Shown here: positions 1-6,112 of the stretch, in pieces
How the letters are laid out: each line of letters starts with the position of its first letter
How positions within the stretch are numbered: position 1 is the first letter of the stretch
Origin: Bacteriovoracaceae bacterium
GTDB taxonomy: Bacteria > Bdellovibrionota > UBA1018
Direction: 5' to 3'
Assembly: GCA_023250755.1 (NCBI GenBank)
Contig: JAHFAC010000115.1
Coordinates: 1-6,112, forward strand
DNA: 6,112 bases
Notes under the pieces: model-generated
What the model was told of the DNA's origin: nothing
Database searches by the model: none
What the model saw: the letters and a program-made list of their open reading frames with translations, nothing else
Position numbers and translations under genes: made by a program

Positions 1-540
1 ATGGATCGCATGATCTCAGGTCTTCTCGATGGGGCAAGGATTCAATCTGGCCAGCGACTGAATCTAGGAATTCAGAAGTTAGATTTTTCTAGGTTAATTG
101 TCGAAACAATCGAATCCATGAGCATTATTTATGGAAACAGGTTCAGATTTGAGAATTCTGAGTTGATTTGTGGATACTCCAGTTATGACGGATTACAGAG
201 AGTCATTGAGAATTTATTGAGTAATGCTGTAAAGTATGGTGACCCGATGGCAATGATTACAGTTGGATTGGCAGCATCAGGTGAGAATATTCAAATTTTT
301 GTTCATAATAAAGGAGCACCCATTCCTATAAAGCAACAGACAAAAATATTTGAACCATTTCAGCAAGAATTTAGCAATGAGTTCAATAGTAAAAATAAAG
401 GATGGGGATTAGGGTTGACGTTGGTTAAAAATATGGTTGAAATACTAGGTGGTTATGTCAAGCTTGAGAGTTCTCCCGGCAACGGCACCACTTTCACAGT
501 AATTGTTCCACGTGATTCACGCAATTTCAAGGCGGCATAG
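1..540 (+). CDS. Sensor histidine kinase, C-terminal part (5' truncated by window edge)
   Basis: This is the catalytic end of a two-component sensor kinase, which autophosphorylates on a histidine using ATP and passes the phosphate to a response regulator. Residues 1-20 look like the end of the second HisKA dimerisation helix (DRMISGLLDGARIQSGQRL), so the ATG at position 1 is very probably internal and the H-box lies upstream of the window. Residues about 28-172 form the HATPase_c domain. The N-box is around IENLLSNAVKYG (residues 69-80, with N71 and N75), the G1-type box is VHNKGAPIP (101-109), the F-box is IFEPF (116-120), and the G2 box is GWGLGLTLV (134-142). The G1 box has Asn in place of the usual Asp, a variant I know from other kinases of the VHNxGxPIP type. 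No response regulator is present in the window, so the partner is unknown. The gene ends with TAG 45 bp before the EVE gene and is AT-richer than the helicase. Confidence 0.93.
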   Translation: MDRMISGLLDGARIQSGQRLNLGIQKLDFSRLIVETIESMSIIYGNRFRFENSELICGYSSYDGLQRVIENLLSNAVKYGDPMAMITVGLAASGENIQIFVHNKGAPIPIKQQTKIFEPFQQEFSNEFNSKNKGWGLGLTLVKNMVEILGGYVKLESSPGNGTTFTVIVPRDSRNFKAA

Positions 541-585
541 GTTTAAAATATTGATAGTCTCTCTACTTTGCGCTAAATCGGGTCC

Positions 586-1023
586 ATGCCAGCCATTCTA
601 AAAAAGAGACAAACTTGGCTTCTAAAAACAGAACCCAGTACCTATAGCTTTAAAAATCTTTTGAAGGATAAGCAAACGAATTGGAACGGAGTTCGTAACT
701 ATCAAGCCAGAAATAATCTGAAAAAAATGACTATAGGCGATCTCGCTCTCATTTATCATAGTGGAGATGAAAAAGCGGTGGTTGGGATTTCTAAAGTTAT
801 TTCTGAGCCATATCCTGATCCAGATGCACAAGGAGGAGATTGGGTTCAAGTGGATCTGATTGTTTTCAAGGCTTTTGAAAAACCTGTCACCTTGAGTGAA
901 ATCAAAGCAACTCAATCGCTCAAAGAGTTGGCTTTGATTAAACAATCCAGGCTCTCAGTGATGCCTGTTGTTGAAGCTCATGCTGAAATTCTCCTTAAAA
1001 TGGGAAAAACAGACGAAAATTGA
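586..1023 (+). CDS. EVE domain-containing protein (THYN1-like, PUA-fold)
   Basis: This 145-residue protein is essentially one EVE domain, close to the usual size of the stand-alone family. Family motifs are all visible: WLLKTEPSTYS (residues 11-21), W33, GVRNYQARN (35-43), GDLALIYHS (51-59), VGIxKV (66-71), YPDPDA (76-81), WVQVD (86-90), PVTLSEIKA (100-108) and SRLSVMPV (121-128), where Met replaces the common Gln. EVE domains have a PUA-like fold with a pocket suited to modified bases, and human THYN1 is linked to 5-methylcytosine derivatives. The bacterial substrate is generally unknown, so no specific function is inferred here. The start is well fixed: an in-frame TAA at 574-576 leaves ATG 586 as the only start before the conserved Trp. 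No Shine-Dalgarno sequence is evident upstream. The TGA stop at 1021 comes right after the domain, and the downstream repeat continues in the same frame. Confidence 0.92.
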   Translation: MPAILKKRQTWLLKTEPSTYSFKNLLKDKQTNWNGVRNYQARNNLKKMTIGDLALIYHSGDEKAVVGISKVISEPYPDPDAQGGDWVQVDLIVFKAFEKPVTLSEIKATQSLKELALIKQSRLSVMPVVEAHAEILLKMGKTDEN

Positions 1024-1034
1024 GTCTATTTTTC

Positions 1035-1110
1035 TGAAATAACTGAACCTGAAATAACTTGAACCTGAAGTAACTGAACCTGAAATAACTGAACCAAAAA
1101 TAACTGAAAT
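1035..1110 (+). repeat. 15-bp tandem repeat array (about 4.9 units) between EVE gene and ppk1
   Basis: The consensus unit is TGAAATAACTGAACC. Copies lie at 1035-1049 (exact), 1050-1065 (one extra T at about 1060), 1066-1080 (A to G at unit position 5), 1081-1095 (exact), and a degenerate partial copy at 1096-1110. The unit length is a multiple of three. On the + strand only one frame of the unit is free of stops, reading Glu-Ile-Thr-Glu-Pro, and this is the frame of the upstream EVE gene. The array has no dyad symmetry that would make it a terminator, and no spacers that would make it CRISPR-like. It occupies most of the 125 bp intergenic gap. Confidence 0.9.
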
Positions 1111-1148
1111 GGATGACTAGTGACACTTTGTGATATTGATAGTTTTGT

Positions 1149-3254
1149 ATGTTCTTATTTGCGCCAGAAAAAAAACTTCACCCGCTGCTCATTGATCTTA
1201 AGCAGCCTTTTATTCATCGAGATCTGAGCTGGCTTCAGTTTAATAGTCGTGTTTTTGCTGAAGCAAACCTAAAAACCAATCCCCTTCTTGAGCGGGTTAA
1301 GTTTCTGTCGATTTCATCTTCAAATTTAGATGAATTTTTTATGATCCGGATGTCCTCGTTGGGACGATCCATTGCGATTGAACTGCGTCGCAATGATCAA
1401 AAACAACTGCGCCGCTTAAGGCGAATCCGCACTACTATTTTGGGCAATGTAAAAAAAGCCCTTGATCGGCAAGCGCTTTCCCTTAATTCGCTCTCTTCTG
1501 AGCTATCGTCGGTGGGTATTCATATTATCTTAGAGCCCAAGAGTTCAGAATCCGTATGGGCGCTTGCAAAACAAGTCTTTGATGAGCAGGTTCTACCGGA
1601 GTTATTACCCCCAGAACCCTTTGGATCAGCGCAGTTGCTATTGATTGATAATTTACAATTTGCAGGATTTTTTGGTTCAGGAGGTTTTTTTAGGATTCCA
1701 AAGAAGCTAAAGTCGGTTCTTGCTCTTCGTGACGAAATCAATTTAAAAATTTATTTTTTCTTTTTAGATCGTCTTCTTGAGGTTTTTTTAGGCCCCGCTT
1801 TCGGTCTGAGTGGTCAACCCGTGGTCATGCGTCTTACGCGCGATGCTGAGCTGAGTGTGGATCTTGAAGAGGAGGATCCAGAGTCGATTCCTGATGTCGT
1901 TCTCTCCAATCTCAGCAAACGAGAGAGGGGACGACCCGTTCGAGTTCAGTATCGGGGCAGTCCAGGCCAGGATTTTTTGCTGCTGCTGCAAAAGCACTTA
2001 AAGCTGAGCCCGCAGCAGATTTTTGAAATACCTAGCACGATGTGCTTACAGGGGCTTTGGTCAGTTTTGCATGAAGTCCCAGAAAACACCCAAGCGACGT
2101 CGAATTTAAGATATCCTCCATTGAAGTCTCTTGTTCCCCATGAGTTTGAAAAATTGAATGATATTTTTGAAACTTTAAAAAGCAGGGACTTTCTTCTGCA
2201 TCATCCTTATGACTCATTTGAAGCCTATGTGAATTGGATCAGAATGGCCTGTGCAGATCCGCATACGACGATGATTCAGCAGACCGTTTACCGGATGGAT
2301 GCGCTTTCGCCCGTGATCGAAGTGCTCAAATCAGCGGCAGCGTCTAAGAAGGTCCGTGTTTTTATTGAACTTCGCGCGAGGTTTGATGAGTTTAATAACC
2401 TCCGCCTTGCTGATGAGTTGAGAAAGTCTGGTATCGAAGTGATGTTTGGATTCGGAAAGTTAAAATTACACGCAAAGATTGCCCTTGTGGTGCGTGCTGA
2501 AAATGGAGTCAATAAGCTCTATACTCATCTCTCCACGGGGAACTACAATTCTGTAACCGCACGGCAGTACACAGACCTTTCGGTTTTGACTGCAAATCAA
2601 GAAATCGGCGAGGATGCCCTTCATTTCTTTGATTCTCTCTGGAAGGGGCAGGTGCCTCATTCTTTTAAGCGACTTGTTCCGGCTCCAGCAAAACTACACC
2701 GTAGGATTTTACATTTAATTGAAGGTGAAATTTCAACCGCAAAATCCGGTAAGCCAGCGAGAATTGTTGGAAAGGTCAATACGCTTGTGGATCATGGGGT
2801 AATTGAAAAACTTTATCTTGCCTCAAATGAGGGTGTAAAAATAGATTTAATTGTACGAGGCGCCTGCGCGCTTATCCCGGGTCTCAAAGGATTGAGTGAA
2901 AATATCCGAGTCTTTAGTATCGTAGATCGGTTTCTTGAGCACAGTAGAATTTATTATTTCGAAAGTTCAAATTCGCTTTATCTCTCAAGTGCGGATTGGA
3001 TGCCGAGAAATTTTTTTTCGCGTCTGGAACTAGCTTTTCCGGTCCTTGATGATCGATTGCATCGATATATTACAAAGGTTTTACTCCCAGCTTATCTAGA
3101 AGATCGAGCCAAGGCGCGGGAGTTGCTGCCAGATGGAACTTGGAGAAAACGAGCAACGTCACCCGATGGTTTGACTTTGCGTTCCCAGTTTTATTTTGAG
3201 GAATTAGCTACACGAAAATACGAAGGTACTCCGCTTGAACTCAAGAGTTTATGA
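1149..3254 (+). CDS. ppk1: Polyphosphate kinase 1 (PPK1)
   Basis: PPK1 reversibly transfers the terminal phosphate of ATP to growing inorganic polyphosphate; in known bacteria it is membrane-associated and important for stress and starvation survival. The 701-residue length fits the family. The N-domain contains RDLSWLQFN (24-32) and SSNLDEFFMIR (57-67), with N59 matching the adenine-binding Asn of E. coli PPK. The head domain (about 125-330) includes RLTRDAEL. The C1 domain carries YRMD (R382 region), ELRARFDE (R411), the phospho-acceptor H441 in KLHAK, and H460 in YTHLSTGNYN. The C2 domain carries IDLIVRG (R570) and H598 in RFLEHSR, followed by SSADWMPRN. The H441-H598 spacing of 157 equals that of E. 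coli H435-H592. An in-frame TAG at 1140-1142 leaves ATG 1149 as the only ATG before the conserved N-domain. No clear Shine-Dalgarno precedes it. The TGA stop at 3252 lies 18 bp before the helicase ATG. The usual HPFP-type block after the N-domain is not recognisable. Confidence 0.97.
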   Translation: MFLFAPEKKLHPLLIDLKQPFIHRDLSWLQFNSRVFAEANLKTNPLLERVKFLSISSSNLDEFFMIRMSSLGRSIAIELRRNDQKQLRRLRRIRTTILGNVKKALDRQALSLNSLSSELSSVGIHIILEPKSSESVWALAKQVFDEQVLPELLPPEPFGSAQLLLIDNLQFAGFFGSGGFFRIPKKLKSVLALRDEINLKIYFFFLDRLLEVFLGPAFGLSGQPVVMRLTRDAELSVDLEEEDPESIPDVVLSNLSKRERGRPVRVQYRGSPGQDFLLLLQKHLKLSPQQIFEIPSTMCLQGLWSVLHEVPENTQATSNLRYPPLKSLVPHEFEKLNDIFETLKSRDFLLHHPYDSFEAYVNWIRMACADPHTTMIQQTVYRMDALSPVIEVLKSAAASKKVRVFIELRARFDEFNNLRLADELRKSGIEVMFGFGKLKLHAKIALVVRAENGVNKLYTHLSTGNYNSVTARQYTDLSVLTANQEIGEDALHFFDSLWKGQVPHSFKRLVPAPAKLHRRILHLIEGEISTAKSGKPARIVGKVNTLVDHGVIEKLYLASNEGVKIDLIVRGACALIPGLKGLSENIRVFSIVDRFLEHSRIYYFESSNSLYLSSADWMPRNFFSRLELAFPVLDDRLHRYITKVLLPAYLEDRAKARELLPDGTWRKRATSPDGLTLRSQFYFEELATRKYEGTPLELKSL

Positions 3255-3255
3255 A

Positions 3256-3260
3256 GAGGA
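3256..3260 (+). promoter_or_regulatory. Shine-Dalgarno GAGGA for the helicase ATG at 3273
   Basis: GAGGA starts two bases after the ppk1 stop codon and lies 12 nt before ATG 3273, which is somewhat long but usable. It supports 3273 as the original initiation codon, since the alternative downstream start (GTG 3339) has a purine-rich stretch only one base away. The close packing with the ppk1 stop suggests translation of the helicase within a shared transcript. Confidence 0.5.
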
Positions 3261-3272
3261 AAAAAATTATAG

Positions 3273-6112
3273 ATGTCATTAGATTCATTTTTTAATTTCT
3301 TGAAAGAAAATGCCTCGCCTGGAATCTGATCCAAGGGTGTGGCGCTGGCACGTGAAAAAGCAGTCATCATTGATACATACAGGGATACACATAAGGATAC
3401 ACATAGGGATGCGCATAAAGCTAAAAACCAAGAGACTGAATGGATTCTGAGGGTCAAGGTGACCTCCCAGGCACAGGGGCAGACCTATAATAAAGTGGTG
3501 AGTCCGAGAGTCAGTGTTTGGCCCGAGGAGGACGATGGACATTGTGATTGTGATAGTCGGGTAGAACCCTGTATTCATTTGGTTGCTGCTGTGGTGGCCC
3601 TTAAAAATGGATGGGCGAGATCTCAAGAAGATGTTGAGGGAACTCAGCCCTCACGTCTTCTCTATCGCTTTAGCAGCCGAGAGGGCGCTCTCGCATTTGA
3701 ACGTGTTTTGCTCAGCCCCACGGGTGAAGAACAGGTTCTGGCCTCATCCCTGGTTGGCTTGATTGGCGGAATCGGTTCTGGCCGAATTGCAGCTCCATCC
3801 ATTCCCGTAATACGCGAGGATTTTAAAGTCGATCAGGCGATTTCTCAGTTAGTTGCTCAGGGACTTATGGCGCATTCTGGGCCTACTGGACGGGGAGTTT
3901 TAGATCAGCGTGCCATTTCGATTCTTTTTGCATCTTTGAAGGAAATCCCGACGGCACAGTTGGACGGCAAGGAGGTGAGCATTCATCCTCAATCCGTCAA
4001 ATCTCAGGCTATTTTAGAGGACTCGCCTCATGGAGTACGGCTTATTCTGCATCAGAGGCTCAGTGCAAGTGAAGATCAGTATTTCTCAAACGGAGCCGTT
4101 TTAAGCGCAGGGAAATTAAGACCGCTCCAATTAATTTCGCGAATCATTCGCGACTTTGCTGACCATGAATTTAAAGAGCATGAATTTTCCACTCTGGTGG
4201 CAGAACTCTTGCCGGTTTTAGAGCGAGAAACAGATCTTGAAATTCGTACGCAGAAGCTGCCCCATCGTCAAAAGGTAGTTCCGCGCATTGTCTTAGAAAT
4301 GGACAGAGATCCCTCCCGCCCTGAGGAGTTAGAGGTCATGGCTCGGTTGGTTTATGGCGCTCCATTGATTGCAGAGGTGATCGAAGGGCATTTGAATTTT
4401 CCACCAAAAGAACAAGTGGCAGTTATCCCTATTCGAGACGAGGCCGCTGAGCAAGTTCTGATTCGTGAGCTCCAATCTGAATTGCATTTGAAGCCTCGAC
4501 ATCGAGTGAAATTTACAGGCATCGAAGCTGTAGATTTTCTCAAGCGCTCTCAGCTGTGGATCAATCAGCGAACTAATCAATGGGCTAATGCATCAGAAAT
4601 ACAAGGTACAGCGGTACAGGCATTTTCAGTACGAGGAGAGCTCGTGCCTCAAATTAATGGAGGGAGAGAAGGTCTGAGTGCCAGCTTTAGTCTTTCGGGT
4701 ACCACTGCCAGTACGACTGAGCTTGGACGTGTTTTAACCGCTTGGCGAAAGGGGGAGGATTTAGTGCCACTTCTTGAGGGCGGTTGGGCTCGTATTCCAA
4801 AAGCCTGGTTAAATCACCATATCGATCGACTTGAGGCGATTTTAGCTTTTCGAAATCCATCTCTTCTCAATCAGTTTCAGGTGGCTGAATTTTGTAAAGA
4901 GGTTGGAGGTGAGATCACTGCCGATCTCTCTCGACTGAGAGATCAGCTCAGTGAATTTCGCGGCATTCCGGAGCAAAAGCTCCCCGATGATCTTAAGGCA
5001 GAGCTGCGTCCTTATCAGCGACTGGGAGTGAACTGGTTGGGCTTTCTCAGGGATTGTGGGTTGGGTGCTCTTTTGGCTGATGACATGGGTTTAGGAAAAA
5101 CTCTCCAAGCGCTCTGTGTTGTCAAAGGGAGAACCCTGGTGGTTGCGCCGACCAGTGTCTTACCCACGTGGGAGGATCAAGTGCGAGGGTTTCGCCCAGG
5201 GCTCAAGCTCAGCGTTTATTATGGGTTCACGCGCCGGCTAGAATCCAGTGCAGATATCACGTTGACGTCTTATGGAATTTTAAGACAGGACCGCGGACTA
5301 TTGACTGCTGAAAATTGGGACATGATCATTTTGGATGAGGCTCAGCAGATCAAAAATCCAGAGAGTCAAACTGCGAAAATAGCCCACGAGCTTAAAGGCC
5401 AATTTAAACTGGCGCTCACCGGTACTCCGATTGAGAACAGGCTTGAGGATCTCTGGAGTCAATTTCAGTTCATTCAACCCGGACTTTTGGGAGAGCGAGT
5501 GAGTGACTCAGTCGATGAGTTAAGGCGGAAAATTAAGCCTTTGATCCTCAGGCGAATGAAAAAAGAAGTTGCGCCTGAGCTCCCAGAAAAAACAGAGACT
5601 GTTCTTTACAGTGTATTGAATGAAAAGGAGCAAAGCGCTTACCTGACCATTTTGACTGCAACACGGGAAAAAGTTGTGCGTGAGCTTGAATCGGGAGGAA
5701 GCGTGATGGGAGCATTGGAGGCTCTCTTGCGTCTTCGCCAAGTGTGCGCACATCCTTCATTGGTGCCCGGTCTGGGCGAAAAAGAATTTACTTTATCTTC
5801 AAAGCTCGAGCTTCTTCAGGAAACCTTGGAGGAGTCTCTGGCGCTTGGGCACAGTGTGCTGATTTTTTCGCAGTGGACGAGTTTTTTAGATTTGGTTGAG
5901 AAAGTTTTAAATTCGATAAAAGTAGAGTTTGCCAGATTAGACGGCATGACCCAGAATCGAGCCGAGGTGATCAATCGATTTCAGAGCGTCGATGGGCCGA
6001 GGGTCATGATTCTTTCACTCAAAGCGGGAGGCGTCGGCCTTACTCTTACCAAGGCCGATCACGTGATTATTTTGGATCCTTGGTGGAATCCAGCAACCGA
6101 GGATCAGGCTGC
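3273..6112 (+). CDS. SWIM zinc-finger SNF2-family helicase/ATPase, 3' truncated, with in-frame TGA at codon 19
   Basis: This is a superfamily 2 Swi2/Snf2-type ATPase, a DNA translocase or nucleoprotein remodeller, whose specific substrate cannot be told from sequence. Codons are numbered from ATG 3273; 946 complete codons are present and the gene continues past the edge. A SWIM zinc-binding motif CDCDSRVEPCIH is at codons 91-102 (C91, C93, C100, H102), followed by LVAAVVAL. Codons about 120-560 are an SNF2-associated region with no motif I can name. The motor core contains LRPYQRLGVNWL (578-589), Walker A DDMGLGKT (K609), DEAQ (688-691), LTGTP (715-719), LILRRMKKEV, IFSQW (864-868) and SLKAGGVGLTL. 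The final arginine-finger segment is off the window. Codon 19 is TGA (3327-3329); the frame is otherwise open to the edge, and Trp is encoded by TGG throughout. An alternative start is GTG 3339, ten codons of coding homology after the original start being lost. The first in-frame ATG after the TGA is near 3868 and would lose the SWIM motif. The gene may be a recent pseudogene, a mis-sequenced intact gene, or translated from a downstream start. Confidence 0.85.
3327..3329 (+). other. In-frame TGA interrupting the helicase N-terminus
   Basis: Reading from ATG 3273 gives 18 residues ending in KENASPGI, then TGA, then SKGVALARE in the same frame. A single G-to-A change from TGG would produce this stop, and a Trp before SKGV fits my recollection of related SWIM/SNF2 proteins. 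The base after the stop is T, which does not favour leaky readthrough. Both the EVE gene and ppk1 end at TGA, so TGA acts as a normal stop in this genome. Confidence 0.85.
3372..3419 (+). repeat. 12-bp in-frame tandem repeat (4 units) in the helicase N-terminus
   Basis: Four consecutive 12-bp units lie at 3372-3383, 3384-3395, 3396-3407 and 3408-3419, with consensus GATACACATAGG. They encode DTYR, DTHK, DTHR and DAHK at helicase codons 34-49. Units 2 and 3 differ at one base; unit 4 has diverged most. Histidines fall at codons 40, 44 and 48, so they would line up on one face if the segment is helical. The array sits between the SKGVALARE segment and the conserved EWILRV strand, about 40 residues before the SWIM cysteines. 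The length being a multiple of three keeps the frame whatever the copy number. Confidence 0.9.

Noticed and set aside
551..579. Possible leaderless promoter for the EVE gene (TTGATA, 17 bp, TAAATC)
   Set aside because: The -35 is good but the -10 matches poorly (3 of 6), so it cannot be separated from chance in AT-rich DNA.
622..945. Minus-strand open frame opposite the EVE gene
   Set aside because: It is antisense to a strongly supported EVE domain and its translation shows no recognisable motif.
1035..1110. CRISPR-like array or terminator
   Set aside because: The units are directly contiguous with no spacers, and there is no inverted repeat able to form a stable hairpin followed by a T-run.
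3327..3329. Alternative genetic code with TGA as Trp or Gly
   Set aside because: The EVE gene and ppk1 both end naturally at TGA, Trp is encoded by TGG throughout, and only one internal TGA occurs in about 5.5 kb of coding sequence.
3191..3626. Two overlapping minus-strand open frames, one with a Cys/Val/Ser repeat
   Set aside because: The repeat is just the reverse reading of the 12-bp array, and the + strand in this region encodes the SWIM motif.
5520..5760. Minus-strand open frames opposite the helicase core
   Set aside because: They lie antisense to conserved SNF2 sequence and show no independent coding evidence.

Overview
The window carries four genes, all on the + strand: a 5'-truncated sensor histidine kinase, a small EVE-domain protein, a class 1 polyphosphate kinase (ppk1), and a SWIM/SNF2-type helicase that runs off the right edge. 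Coding density is high and no RNA gene, insertion sequence or CRISPR array is visible. GC content is moderate and lower in the kinase and EVE genes than in the helicase. The SNF2 subtype (SWIM zinc finger at the N-terminus and a VMGALEALLRLRQ block) resembles proteins I know from Bdellovibrio-like and myxobacterial (former deltaproteobacterial) lineages. A Bdellovibrionota-like host is my best guess, but it rests on protein style only.

Layout. Positions 1-540 hold the ATP-binding half of a histidine kinase whose sensor and phospho-acceptor parts lie upstream. After 45 bp, 586-1023 encodes an EVE-domain protein with a start fixed by an upstream stop. The 125 bp gap 1024-1148 contains a degenerate 15-bp tandem repeat. 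Read in the EVE frame with one base skipped, this repeat spells a Glu-Ile-Thr-Glu-Pro tail ending at a TAG. ppk1 occupies 1149-3254 with all catalytic histidines present. The helicase follows after only 18 bp, from ATG 3273, so the two are probably co-transcribed.

The most striking point is in the helicase. Its apparent N-terminus (3273-3326) is cut off by a single in-frame TGA at 3327-3329, after which the same frame stays open for the remaining 2.78 kb. The TGA sits where a Trp would fit the family pattern, so it may be a nonsense mutation, a sequencing error, or a sign that translation starts downstream. Just after it is a 12-bp in-frame tandem repeat encoding DT(H/Y)(R/K) units, placed just before the SWIM zinc-binding motif.

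Functionally, the window combines signal transduction (kinase), possible modified-nucleic-acid recognition (EVE), polyphosphate synthesis (PPK1) and ATP-driven DNA or nucleoprotein remodelling (SNF2). Only the ppk1-helicase pair has spacing that argues for a shared transcript. I see no dedicated novel system; the oddities are the interrupted helicase start and the two short in-frame repeat arrays.
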